Assembly: GCA_964342695.1 (NCBI GenBank)
Contig: CAYFFV010000018.1
Coordinates: 1 to 45,767 of the forward strand
Direction: 5' to 3'
DNA: 45,767 nt
From: CAYFFV01 sp964342695
Lineage (GTDB): Bacteria > Acidobacteriota > Vicinamibacteria > Vicinamibacterales > UBA8438
Positions 33,495 through 42,634 of the stretch are shown here, in pieces. How positions within the stretch are numbered: position 1 is the first letter of the stretch; each line of letters opens with the position of its first letter. The notes under the pieces were generated by a model. That model saw only the letters and a list, made by a program, of their open reading frames with translations, was not told the origin of the DNA and did not search any database. Made by a program: the position numbers and the translations under genes.

Positions 33495-34436
33495 ATGCTG
33501 GGTTTTGTTAGGTTAATACGTGCAATGGGAGGACTGTCTTTTGGGATAGTTTTAATTTTGTCGAGTGCCACAATGGTGATTGCTCAAGATGGTGAATTTT
33601 CACCTCCTCAGACCCCATGGGGTGATCCTGATTTTCGAGGTCACTGGCTGGCTGGAACATCAGCGCCAATGGAAAATCCTATTGGTGATGAGTGGCAACT
33701 GACTGAAGAAGAAATGCGGCGGTATCCAAGGGCTCAATTTTTCCCTGATCATCAGGCGGCACCTGGGATGAAGAGTTCCGAACGTACAATGGTTATCGAC
33801 CCGCCAAATGGACAAATTCCCCTTCAAGATTGGGCCATCGAAAAACGTGTCGAAATTATGGCAAATCAAGAAAAGCTTGAATTTCTTGATCCCCGGGTAA
33901 AATGTTTGCCGGCGGCTCTGCCACGTGGCAATCTTCCTGTTGGGTACAATTCCTATCAAATTCTTCAGGTTCCTGGTGCAGTGATTCTTTTGTACGAGTG
34001 GAACCATCATTCGCGCTATATTCCACTTGACGACAGTTCACACGTGAGTTCTGAGCTTCAATTCGGGATGGGTGATTCACGAGGCCGCTGGGAAGGGAAT
34101 ACTTTGGTCGTGGACGTAACAAATTTTACTGATAATACTTGGGTTACCGGCCATGGCGCGGCTCCAGAGGGTGCACCTGGCACGTCAATTTCGACCGGCC
34201 ACGGTGTTTTTCACAGCACAGACCTGCGCGTTGTCGAACGTTATACGCTTGCAGACAACAACACAATTCATTACGAAGCAACCATCACGGATCCTCAGGT
34301 GTTTACTCAACCGTGGACCATTTCCTTTAATGCCTTTAATCGCGCACCGGAGGGGCACATCCTCTACGAATATGCTTGCCATGAAGGTAATGCCAGAAAT
34401 CTCAAGCTAATGACAGGAACCGATACGAACCGGTAA
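33495..34436 (+). CDS. Secreted 'RGHWEGD/YACHEGNY' family protein, copy 7 (divergent)
   Basis: 313 aa. The ATG at 33495 is used because AGGAGG lies 5 bases upstream; a GTG at 33489 overlaps that site. Signal peptide ~1-30. Landmarks are more diverged: PPQTPWGDPDFRGHWLAG, APMENP, RTMVIDPPNGQIP, VKCLPAALP (Cys kept), GYNSYQILQV, HHSRYIPLDD, GDSRGRWEGNTLVVDV (His to Arg), then an insertion of ~20 residues (GHGAAPEGAPGTSISTGHG) before ERYTL, and YEYACHEGNARNL. A distinct subgroup. It follows the cyclase gene by 36 bp. Confidence 0.85.
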   Translation: MLGFVRLIRAMGGLSFGIVLILSSATMVIAQDGEFSPPQTPWGDPDFRGHWLAGTSAPMENPIGDEWQLTEEEMRRYPRAQFFPDHQAAPGMKSSERTMVIDPPNGQIPLQDWAIEKRVEIMANQEKLEFLDPRVKCLPAALPRGNLPVGYNSYQILQVPGAVILLYEWNHHSRYIPLDDSSHVSSELQFGMGDSRGRWEGNTLVVDVTNFTDNTWVTGHGAAPEGAPGTSISTGHGVFHSTDLRVVERYTLADNNTIHYEATITDPQVFTQPWTISFNAFNRAPEGHILYEYACHEGNARNLKLMTGTDTNR

Positions 34437-34444
34437 TTCATTTT

Positions 34445-34948
34445 TTACTGTGTTGTCACCGGTGGCATCTGCTGCGTGTAGACTCGTTTTTTTATGCGCC
34501 AACCGATCTCGGTCTTGATGTATTCGTCTTCGTAGACACCGAATCCTGTTACAGCTACTGGTGAATTATCAGTTTTATCCAGAGTCGTCATATACAGTGA
34601 ACCTCTTGCTCCATCTTCGGTCGGTGAAATAACGAGATTAGAAACAAGGTGGCGACTTGTATTGGTTTTTCTCAGGTTAGCGTAGAACTCTTTTAATGCA
34701 TCTTTTCCTCTTACTTCGGCTCCAATGACATTACCGGCAGAATATTCAAATACGGCATCTTCCGAAAAGACCCACGAAGCATCTTCTGGCCCGATGTCAA
34801 TTCCCCGGTGATACCCTTGGACGACTTGCTCAATCTCATATAAATCCTGCGGGGAGAGATCTACAGAGTTTGCCTGCGCATAAAGCCAGCCTAGCGATCC
34901 AGTTATCAAGAGAAATAAAATAATACTTAGCAGTTTTGTTAATTTCAT
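34445..34948 (-). CDS. Secreted SnoaL-like / NTF2-fold protein
   Basis: 167 aa. Signal peptide 1-25 (LLSIILFLLITGSLGWLYAQA). The rest fits a SnoaL-like/NTF2 fold: LYEIEQVVQGYHRGID, DAVFEYSAGN...GKDALKEFYANLR, HLVSNLVISPTEDGARGSLY, GFGVYEDEYIKTEIGWRIKKRVY. Such small alpha-beta cones include cyclases, isomerases and binding proteins; the exported form here could act on the same substrate as the adjacent quinoprotein and cyclase (inference). AAGGAG precedes the ATG. The stop lies 8 bp from the convergent copy-7 stop. Confidence 0.82.
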   Translation of the reverse strand: MKLTKLLSIILFLLITGSLGWLYAQANSVDLSPQDLYEIEQVVQGYHRGIDIGPEDASWVFSEDAVFEYSAGNVIGAEVRGKDALKEFYANLRKTNTSRHLVSNLVISPTEDGARGSLYMTTLDKTDNSPVAVTGFGVYEDEYIKTEIGWRIKKRVYTQQMPPVTTQ

Positions 34949-35098
34949 TTGGTAACTCCTTAACTTGTTTGTTTCAGTAGGTTCACATAAAACGCGAATG
35001 TGTTCAAGACGAGACTAAGGGTTTAATTACAGAGAAAGCGCAATTAGTATTCATGCTTGATTTTGTTCATGTTAGTCTTCGGTATTAGGGGAGTAATA

Positions 35099-37198
35099 AT
35101 GTTCAATTTTTTCAGTCAATTAATTCGATTAACAATCGTTAACGGTTTACTGGTTGGTGTTATTGCAGTTGATGTGTCAGGGCAGCAAGGGCAAGAGTCA
35201 GTTGTAAATCAACCATCTACTGAACGTGGTGAGTGGCCACACTACACAGGTGATCTTGCGGGTAGTAGATATTCTCCACTCGATCAGATAGATGCTTCCA
35301 ATTTTAATGAGTTAGAAGTTGCTTGGCGCCTCAAAACAGATATTTTTGGTCCGAGACCAGAGTTTAAATTAGGGGGTACTCCTTTAATGATAAATGGGGT
35401 GCTTTATACGACGGCCGGAACACGACGTGCCGTGATCGCCATTGATGCGGAAACCGGGGAACTTCTCTGGAACCATCGAATGCAGGAAGGAAGACGGGCT
35501 ACGGCCTCACCGAGACAATTATCGGGACGAGGAGTTGCTTACTGGACTGACGGCAAGGGTGATGAGCGTATTTTGTATATGACGATTGGGTATCGGTTAG
35601 TTGCTCTTGATGCCAAAACAGGGCAATTGATTGAATCATTTGGTCATGATGGGGTTATCGATTTAAAGGTTGGCGTGGTATACGGAACGGGTACTCAAAT
35701 TGATCTTGAGAGTGGTGAAGTGGGTATTCACGCGACTCCAACAATTGCGAGAGATATCGTAATCGTCGGGTCCACTTTTGATGAGGGTCAAGCTGTGCCC
35801 ACCCATAATAATTCCAAGGGTATTGTCAGGGCGTATAGTGTGCGTTCGGGTGAATTACTATGGACCTTTCACACCATTCCTCGCTCTGGTGAGTTCGGTA
35901 ATGATACATGGCTTAATGAGTCGTGGTCGAATAATGGCAATGTCGGTGTCTGGACCCAAATAACCGTCGATTCTGAGCTTGGATTAGTTTATCTCCCGGT
36001 TGAAACCCCCACTTCCGATCTTTATGGTGGCCATCGGCCTGGCGAGAACCTATTTGCTGAAAGCTTAGTCTGTCTTGACCTTGAAACAGGAGAGAGGAAG
36101 TGGCATTTTCAAGCTGTACATCATCCAATTTGGAATATGGATTTGCCAGGAGCTCCTTTATTGGCAGACATAACGGTCGATGGAAAACTAATCAAAGCAG
36201 TTGCTTTGCCCACCAAGCAATCTCTTTTATTTATGTTTGATAGAGAAACAGGAGAGCCGATTTGGCCGATTGAGGAACGCCCGGTTCCCCAAGGTGATGT
36301 CCCGGGAGAGTGGTACTCGCCCACTCAACCGTTCCCTGTGAAACCGCCCCCGTATTCTCGCAATGAGCTTCGAATTCCTGACGATTTAATTGATTTTACC
36401 CCCGAGATGCGAGCCGAGGCGGTTGAAAAGATGAAAAATTATAAAGTCGGCCCGTTGTATACACCACCCATTAGAGGAACAGTCGATGGATTGTTAGCAA
36501 CTGCAGCGATTGGAGCTATGGGTGGCGGAACAAATTGGCCTGGCGCCGGTTTTGATCCGGAGACTGGAATTTTTTATTCGCATGCTGGTAATGCTTCAGT
36601 AAATCTTCTGTCAGTCACCGAACCACCTGAAGGTTTTTCGGATATCCGTTATGTTTCCGGCGTCAAAGGGAGAGAGTTTCGACGGCCGAGACCAGTAGCG
36701 GAAGAAGCCAAGAGTGGGTCCCCACGATATGTAGCTGGAGGGATTAGTTCGAGTCGTGGTCTGAATGTTGAAGGACTGCTTATTGTGAAACCACCGTATG
36801 GAATTCTTGCTGCTGTTGATATGAACCGAGGAGAATTATTATTTCAGGTTCCTCATGGTGAAACCCCGGATGCTGTTCGTAACCATCCAAAGCTACAAGG
36901 AATGACGATTCCAAAAACGGGACAAGGGGGAGCGACTTCTAATGTGGGACTTTTAGTTACTAAAACGTTGGTTGTGTTGGGTGACCCTCAAGAAACCAAT
37001 CCACCCGAACGTCCTCGGGGTGCAATGCTGCGCGCGTATCACAAAACAACCGGGGAGGAAGTCGGTGCGGTGTATATACCAGCCAGTCAGAGTGGTTCAC
37101 CAATGACATATATGGTTAATGGTCGACAGTACCTAATGGTTGCAGTTAGTGGCCGTGTGCATTCAGGTGAATATATTGCTTTTACACTACCGGAATAA
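35099..37198 (+). CDS. PQQ-type quinoprotein dehydrogenase
   Basis: 699 aa. The ATG at 35099 has GGGGAG upstream; an earlier in-frame start at 35057 lacks one. Signal peptide ~1-28. Propeller signatures: WPHYTGDLAGSRYSPLDQI, AVIAIDAETGELLWNH, RLVALDAKTGQLIESFG, ESLVCLDLETGERKWHFQ, HHPIWNMDLPGAPLL, LLFMFDRETGEPIWPIEER, GGGTNWPGAGFDPETG, LAAVDMNRGELLF. Closest in type to quinoprotein glucose/alcohol dehydrogenases. It is followed 41 bp on by copy 8. Substrate unknown. Confidence 0.93.
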   Translation: MFNFFSQLIRLTIVNGLLVGVIAVDVSGQQGQESVVNQPSTERGEWPHYTGDLAGSRYSPLDQIDASNFNELEVAWRLKTDIFGPRPEFKLGGTPLMINGVLYTTAGTRRAVIAIDAETGELLWNHRMQEGRRATASPRQLSGRGVAYWTDGKGDERILYMTIGYRLVALDAKTGQLIESFGHDGVIDLKVGVVYGTGTQIDLESGEVGIHATPTIARDIVIVGSTFDEGQAVPTHNNSKGIVRAYSVRSGELLWTFHTIPRSGEFGNDTWLNESWSNNGNVGVWTQITVDSELGLVYLPVETPTSDLYGGHRPGENLFAESLVCLDLETGERKWHFQAVHHPIWNMDLPGAPLLADITVDGKLIKAVALPTKQSLLFMFDRETGEPIWPIEERPVPQGDVPGEWYSPTQPFPVKPPPYSRNELRIPDDLIDFTPEMRAEAVEKMKNYKVGPLYTPPIRGTVDGLLATAAIGAMGGGTNWPGAGFDPETGIFYSHAGNASVNLLSVTEPPEGFSDIRYVSGVKGREFRRPRPVAEEAKSGSPRYVAGGISSSRGLNVEGLLIVKPPYGILAAVDMNRGELLFQVPHGETPDAVRNHPKLQGMTIPKTGQGGATSNVGLLVTKTLVVLGDPQETNPPERPRGAMLRAYHKTTGEEVGAVYIPASQSGSPMTYMVNGRQYLMVAVSGRVHSGEYIAFTLPE

Positions 37199-37239
37199 TT
37201 AAGGTTGTTGATAGTCCCAAAGAAAGACCATTGAGTCTA

Positions 37240-38310
37240 ATGATGAGAAGATGCTGTCCGAATCTAACGCTATCGCGCTGCACGGTGTTGCTGATGTTTT
37301 TCGCAGTCGACAGTGCCTTCGGACAAGGTGTTGTGTCCTCCAGTAAAGAAGCCAACCCGTTAGTTGAATATAAGGTGTCTCGGACTCAGTGGGGAGATCC
37401 AGATTTTGAGGGGATCTGGACCAGTGATGAAGAGTACGGGATTCCTTTAGAGCGCCCTCTTGCGTTAGGTGAGAGACAGTTCATCACGGAAGAAGATTTG
37501 GCCGCTCGGTTGCTAGAAGCCGAACAACGTGCACGACTTGAGTTTATTGATCGGTCGACACTTACAGAAGCAGAAAAGGCTGATCTTCCGCCAGACTTGC
37601 ATTTTGGTCCGGTAGGAGACGGACCGGATCATTGGTTTGAACTTGGGAAGGCACGGTCTGCTCGGAGTTCATTAATCATTCGTCCACTTAATGGGCGTAT
37701 TCCACCGATGACCGAAGGTGCAAGATTGCGATCGATTAATCCAAGTTCCATAGTTGGATTTGCGGGAGTTGGTAGTAAAGGGAAGGGCCCTTTCAATGGT
37801 CCAGAGGATTTTGATCTCGCGGATCGTTGTATTACACGTGGTCTTCCAAATACATGGTTCCCGCAGGTGTATAACAACGGGTTTCAAATTGTTCAACATC
37901 CTGATCATGTAGCGGTATTGTACGAGCGGTTACACGAGCACAGAATTATTCCCTTAGACGGAAGTTCCCATCTATCAAGTGACGTATCGCAGTGGATGGG
38001 TGATTCAAGAGGTCATTGGGAAGGCGATACGCTAGTAGTGGATGTGACCAATTTTGGCGCGAAGACAACTTATCAGGGGTCTAGCCATGGTCTACAACTT
38101 ACCGAGCGTTACACTCGTATTGCCGAGGACACGATAATTGTCGAAACAACGATAGAGGATCCGACGACATGGACAGAACCGTGGACTGTTTCTGTGACAG
38201 CGAAACAAGATCCAGACTATTGGCAGATATTTGAGTATGCGTGTCACGAGGCAAATTACAGTTTAGCGAACATGCTGAATGCAGCGCGGGTCGCTGATTC
38301 AAGAAAGTAA
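37240..38310 (+). CDS. Secreted 'RGHWEGD/YACHEGNY' family protein, copy 8 (long)
   Basis: 356 aa, the longest copy. Start uncertain: ATG 37240, ATG 37243 or TTG 37231; only a weak GAG precedes them. Signal peptide ~1-28. Landmarks: VSRTQWGDPDFEGIW, IPLERP, a longer central region with DHWFELG, SSLIIRPLNGRIP, DRCITRGLPNTWFP, HRIIPLDGSSHLSS, GDSRGHWEGDTLVVDV, ERYTR, EYACHEANYSLANML (Gly to Ala). Same subgroup as copy 4. It is directly downstream of a quinoprotein gene on the same strand. Confidence 0.86.
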   Translation: MMRRCCPNLTLSRCTVLLMFFAVDSAFGQGVVSSSKEANPLVEYKVSRTQWGDPDFEGIWTSDEEYGIPLERPLALGERQFITEEDLAARLLEAEQRARLEFIDRSTLTEAEKADLPPDLHFGPVGDGPDHWFELGKARSARSSLIIRPLNGRIPPMTEGARLRSINPSSIVGFAGVGSKGKGPFNGPEDFDLADRCITRGLPNTWFPQVYNNGFQIVQHPDHVAVLYERLHEHRIIPLDGSSHLSSDVSQWMGDSRGHWEGDTLVVDVTNFGAKTTYQGSSHGLQLTERYTRIAEDTIIVETTIEDPTTWTEPWTVSVTAKQDPDYWQIFEYACHEANYSLANMLNAARVADSRK

Positions 38311-38541
38311 CAGTCAACGTTAGCCAGCCAGGGTCTAGATGTAGCGTATGGCGCGTATTTTGCTTTGATATAGGTCCTGACTTATGTTCGGTTTCTCGTG
38401 AACTGACGATTCTGGACACACGGGCCACCAATCGTACAAATACAAAGAAAATCATAAATTTACACACTAAGTGTGTTAGGTTTTCATAGGTCAAAATTCG
38501 GTTTCTTCTTGTTTTGGCTGCCTGAAGTTGAGGTTACAGAT

Positions 38542-40155
38542 ATGACTAAGCACCAATGTCGAAACGGGTTATTTATTCTTAGTCTGCTGGTTACGGCTGC
38601 GTTACTGCAAGCGGAAAACGATAGCCGTCTCGTCGATGCTGCAGCACGTCAGGATTTTACTTCGGTTCAAGAGATTATTGCTCACGGTTCGGACGTTAAT
38701 GAACCGCGAGCCGATGGATCCACTGCTCTTTTATGGTTTTCACACTGGGATCATATTGAGGCAGTTTCGTTCTTAATACGGGCGGGTGCGGATGTTAATA
38801 CAGCTAGTGACCGTGGCGTGACACCACTAATGCGTGCATCAGAAAATGCAAGCGATCAAGTGGTTAAGGTGTTGCTCGAAGCGGGTGCGGACGCCAATGC
38901 AACTCAAGAGAGCGGCTTAACGGCTTTGATGATCGCAGCCCGTACCGGAAACAGAAAAATAGTTCGTGCACTTATAGAGCACGGTGCTGACGTTAATGCG
39001 CAAACACCAGAAACTAGGGTGAATGCTCTTATGTGGGCGGTTGAAGCGCCTCATCCAAATATTGTGCATGTTTTGTTGGAGACAGGAGCTGACGTTCAGG
39101 CATCCTCTGCTAAAGGATTTACGCCACTGTTATTTGCCGCACGTAACGGTGATATCGAAATGGCCAAGACGTTGATTAGTGCTGGGGCTGACGTCAACGA
39201 TTCAGGTTCTGAAAATACTCATCCGCTGCCATTATCTATTGTTAGTAGACATGACGATTTTGCATTGTTTCTTCTTAATCAGGGTGCCGATCCAAATGGA
39301 ACGATTCACGGGGTGTCGGCTCTTCATGCTGCCGCCGGTCGGGTAGATACTTGGTTGGCTGATTGGTACCGCCAACGAGCTATGCGTGCGACGGAAGTCA
39401 GTGGAGGAGGGCGATTAGGACTTTCTCCAGATCGAAGATTGCCTCTTGTGAAAGCATTGTTGGCTAGAGGTGCTGATCCTAATGTTCGTATTACCACGTC
39501 TGCTGTGGTGTTAGGTTATCTCGCGTCTCCTCGTCGGGGCGCATTTGAGCAAAATTCAGTTGGGACAGGTGACGTGAAAGGAGCGACTCCTCTCTGGGTC
39601 GCTGCTTTCTCAGCGAATGGCGGAGGGTTATTCGGAGACGATTCACAATATCACTTTGAGAGTGGATCAGAAATTTTACAAACCTTGCTGAGCGCGGGTT
39701 CTGATCCGAATCTTTCCACTGACGATTTAACGACACCATTAATGATGGCTGCTGGACTAGGTTATCGTTCTTATCAACCCAACACTCCACGGGGACGCCC
39801 TTCTCCTGAGGTCGAACAAGCAGTGCGTGTTCTTGTTGAGGCTGGTGCTAGAGTTAATGCAGTTAATGAAGCTGATTTTACTGCTCTTCACGCAGCAACC
39901 TTCCGAGGACTTAATGAAGTAATTGAGTATTTGGTTGCACAGGGTGCCAACTTGGACGCACGTGATTTTCGAGGTAGAACACCGTTTCGGATAGCTGAAG
40001 GAGCAAAACAATCTTTTCAGTTTCAGGCATTTCCTGATACGGCTGAACTTTTACGAAAACTTGGTGCAAATGTAAGACTGGGAATTCCAGGGTTAGTACA
40101 TGAACGCGCTGATAGGGATATTATGACCACGCAATTTGAAACGGTTGTGCCTTAA
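38542..40155 (+). CDS. Secreted ankyrin-repeat protein
   Basis: 537 aa from the ATG at 38542, which gives a signal peptide (GLFILSLLVTAALLQAE). About ten ankyrin repeats follow, e.g. DGSTALLWFSHWDHIEAVSFLIRAGADVN, GVTPLMRASENASD...LLEAGADAN, GLTALMIAARTGN, GFTPLLFAARNGDIEMAKTLISAGADVN (in parts), with irregular spacing and an insertion around 300-400. Ankyrin solenoids bind proteins; here it is exported. It is 10 bp upstream of the DUF1592 gene, so probably the first gene of a three-gene operon with DUF1592 and DUF1552. Confidence 0.92.
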   Translation: MTKHQCRNGLFILSLLVTAALLQAENDSRLVDAAARQDFTSVQEIIAHGSDVNEPRADGSTALLWFSHWDHIEAVSFLIRAGADVNTASDRGVTPLMRASENASDQVVKVLLEAGADANATQESGLTALMIAARTGNRKIVRALIEHGADVNAQTPETRVNALMWAVEAPHPNIVHVLLETGADVQASSAKGFTPLLFAARNGDIEMAKTLISAGADVNDSGSENTHPLPLSIVSRHDDFALFLLNQGADPNGTIHGVSALHAAAGRVDTWLADWYRQRAMRATEVSGGGRLGLSPDRRLPLVKALLARGADPNVRITTSAVVLGYLASPRRGAFEQNSVGTGDVKGATPLWVAAFSANGGGLFGDDSQYHFESGSEILQTLLSAGSDPNLSTDDLTTPLMMAAGLGYRSYQPNTPRGRPSPEVEQAVRVLVEAGARVNAVNEADFTALHAATFRGLNEVIEYLVAQGANLDARDFRGRTPFRIAEGAKQSFQFQAFPDTAELLRKLGANVRLGIPGLVHERADRDIMTTQFETVVP

Positions 40156-40165
40156 AGAATTAATT

Positions 40166-42589
40166 ATGTGTAGCTTCTTAAGGTCTCTTATGTCGTTCGG
40201 ATTTGCAGGGGCGATACTCTTTGGCTTTCAAAGCGCTCCGAATCAAAGAGTTGTTTACGCTGAGCTACAAGTGTCTTCTGTGCTTTCTAATGAACAAGGT
40301 GGCACGTCGACGTCCCGTGCTCTTCTTGATCGGTACTGTGTGACCTGCCACAACCAGCGATTACAAACGGCTGAACTTCTTCTCGATCAAATTGATCTGG
40401 ACGACATTCATTTAAACAGTGAAACGTTGGAAAAAATTGTTCGAAAATTAAGAGCGGGCCAAATGCCACCACCAGGTCGTCCGCGTCCTGACAGTCATGC
40501 GCTTCTTTCCTTTGTTGAAAATCTTGAAAGTAGTCTTGATCGTTATTCTCGACTTAATCCAAACCCAGGTCGTGTAGCTTCTCGACGGATGAACAGGCTT
40601 GAATATGTCAATGCCATCGAAGATTTATTGGCACTCAAGGTAGACGGCGACGAATTGCTCCCTAGTGATATGGCCGGTTTGGGATTTGATAATAATGCGG
40701 ACGTGTTATCGATGACGCCGGCTTTGATGGCTCGGTATACCGCTGCAGCGACCAAGATAAGTAGAGCGGCAATTGGAAGTCCTGAAAATCGCCCGAGCCG
40801 ACAGATGTATTCGCTCGGTTTTGAGACGCAAGGCGAGCGAATGAATGAAGACATGCCGTTTGGAACCCACGGTGGTTTGTCTGCAAGGCATGTGTTTCCT
40901 CTCGACGGAAATTATCTTTTCACAATACGAATGAAAGGTGGCGGCGGCGGCGGGGTTCAAGGAATAGGGCAGGATGATCACGATATTGAATTGCGTATTA
41001 ACTACGAATTAATCAAACAATGGAATGTTGGGGGAAAATTTCCTGGCGCCGATCCAGGAATCTTAATCCCTATTCCTGACGATGATGTGGAAGGAATTCT
41101 GTTGCATGAGTATCGTCTCAATGCGGATAAGAATTTAGAGGTGCGCGTTCCAGTGCAAGCGGGGCAGCATTTGGTGACGGTGGCTTTTACTGATTCCAAT
41201 CCAACTCCCTTTGCCGGAGCCTATGGACGGCCTGGAATCGACCAGCTTTTCGTTTCCGGACCGTTCGATGGCACTGTTCCCAAAGAGACAGCTAGCCGCA
41301 AAAATATTTTTGTTTGTCGTCCAAGTGACGAGATTCGGGAAGAACTATGTGCCCGTGAGATCATCGCGACGCTTGCGAGACGTGCGTACCGGCGTCCTGT
41401 GGTTGAAGCAGATATCAATAGGCTGTTGGCGTTTTACTATGCTGGACGCGAAGATGGTGATTTTGATTCCGGCATAGAACGTTCGCTTGAGGCTCTTCTT
41501 TCGATGCCGGAATTTTTGTTTCGCATCGAAAGACGGCCACAAAATATTCCAAGTGACCACATATATCGTTTGTCCGATGTCGAGTTGGCCTCTCGGCTTT
41601 CATTTTTTCTGTGGCGAAGTATTCCAGATGAGAAACTTCTCGACCTTGCCGAACAGAACCGACTTGGCGATCCTGAAGTACTTAACAATCAGGTAATACG
41701 CATGCTAGAGGATGAACGGGCGACAAGGTTTATGAATGATTTTGTCGGTCAGTGGCTTCAGGTACGGAATATTAATGCGCAAGATCCAGATGGTGCTTTG
41801 TTCGCAGGTTTTAATGACACTTTGCGCAAGGCAATGCTACGCGAAACCGAATTGTTCTTTGAGAGTCAGGTGCGTGCTGATCGACCGGTACGCGAACTCC
41901 TTAATGCGGACTATACATTTTTGAATGAACAACTCGCTCGTCATTATGGGGTTCGGGATGTCTACGGTAGCCGTTTTCGTCGAGTGCAATGGAAAGACGA
42001 TCGTCGGCATGGGTTGTTGGGGCATGCCAGTCTGCTGACAATTACGTCTTATGCAAATCGGACGTCTGTAGTGCTTCGCGGTAAATGGGTGCTTGAAACC
42101 TTACTTGGTGCTCCGCCTCCACCCCCGCCCCCTAATGTGCCGCCGCTCGAAGAGAATGATGCCATCGGATCTCCAACGACTCTGCGAGAGAAGATGGAGC
42201 AACATCGGAGTAACCCTGTGTGTGCTAGTTGTCATCAGCAAATGGATCCTCTTGGTTTTGCAATGGAGCACTTTGATGCAATCGGCCGGTGGCGTGATAC
42301 GGATGCTGGTGTTCCTATTAATGCGTTCATTCAATGGGACGGACAGGACATTGAGAATTCGAAACAATTTCGGGAAGCCCTTCTTGGGCATGGTAATGAG
42401 TTTTTACGAACGGTAACTGAAAAATTAATAAGTTACGCTTTGGGAAGGGGAGTGCATTATTATGATGCTGCAACCATTCGACAGCTAGTGCGTGACTTAG
42501 AGCAGAATAATAATAGGTGGTCGTCTTTAATTACAGGCATTGTAAAAAGTGAGCCTTTTCAAATGCGTAAGAGCTCGACTGAAGGATGA
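40166..42589 (+). CDS. DUF1592 (PSD1-type) protein with cytochrome c-like CxxCH motifs
   Basis: 807 aa from ATG 40166, giving a short hydrophobic signal. Domain order follows the Planctomycetes/Acidobacteriota set DUF1587-DUF1595-DUF1592-DUF1588-DUF1585. An N-terminal heme-type motif CVTCH (C58, C61, H62) with AGQMPPPGRPRP, a RRMNRLEYVNAIEDLLAL block, LARRAYRRPV, SFFLWRSIPDEKLLDLAE, RHGLLGHASLLTITSYANRTSVVLRGKW (in parts), a Pro-rich PPPPPPPNVPP linker, and the C-terminal NPVCASCHQQMDPLGFAMEHFD. Probably periplasmic and heme-bound; reaction unestablished. Pairs with the downstream DUF1552 gene. Confidence 0.92.
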   Translation: MCSFLRSLMSFGFAGAILFGFQSAPNQRVVYAELQVSSVLSNEQGGTSTSRALLDRYCVTCHNQRLQTAELLLDQIDLDDIHLNSETLEKIVRKLRAGQMPPPGRPRPDSHALLSFVENLESSLDRYSRLNPNPGRVASRRMNRLEYVNAIEDLLALKVDGDELLPSDMAGLGFDNNADVLSMTPALMARYTAAATKISRAAIGSPENRPSRQMYSLGFETQGERMNEDMPFGTHGGLSARHVFPLDGNYLFTIRMKGGGGGGVQGIGQDDHDIELRINYELIKQWNVGGKFPGADPGILIPIPDDDVEGILLHEYRLNADKNLEVRVPVQAGQHLVTVAFTDSNPTPFAGAYGRPGIDQLFVSGPFDGTVPKETASRKNIFVCRPSDEIREELCAREIIATLARRAYRRPVVEADINRLLAFYYAGREDGDFDSGIERSLEALLSMPEFLFRIERRPQNIPSDHIYRLSDVELASRLSFFLWRSIPDEKLLDLAEQNRLGDPEVLNNQVIRMLEDERATRFMNDFVGQWLQVRNINAQDPDGALFAGFNDTLRKAMLRETELFFESQVRADRPVRELLNADYTFLNEQLARHYGVRDVYGSRFRRVQWKDDRRHGLLGHASLLTITSYANRTSVVLRGKWVLETLLGAPPPPPPPNVPPLEENDAIGSPTTLREKMEQHRSNPVCASCHQQMDPLGFAMEHFDAIGRWRDTDAGVPINAFIQWDGQDIENSKQFREALLGHGNEFLRTVTEKLISYALGRGVHYYDAATIRQLVRDLEQNNNRWSSLITGIVKSEPFQMRKSSTEG

Positions 42590-42634
42590 ACTGGTACTAT
42601 AGCCAACGCATCAAATTTTATAAGGACTTAGGTC

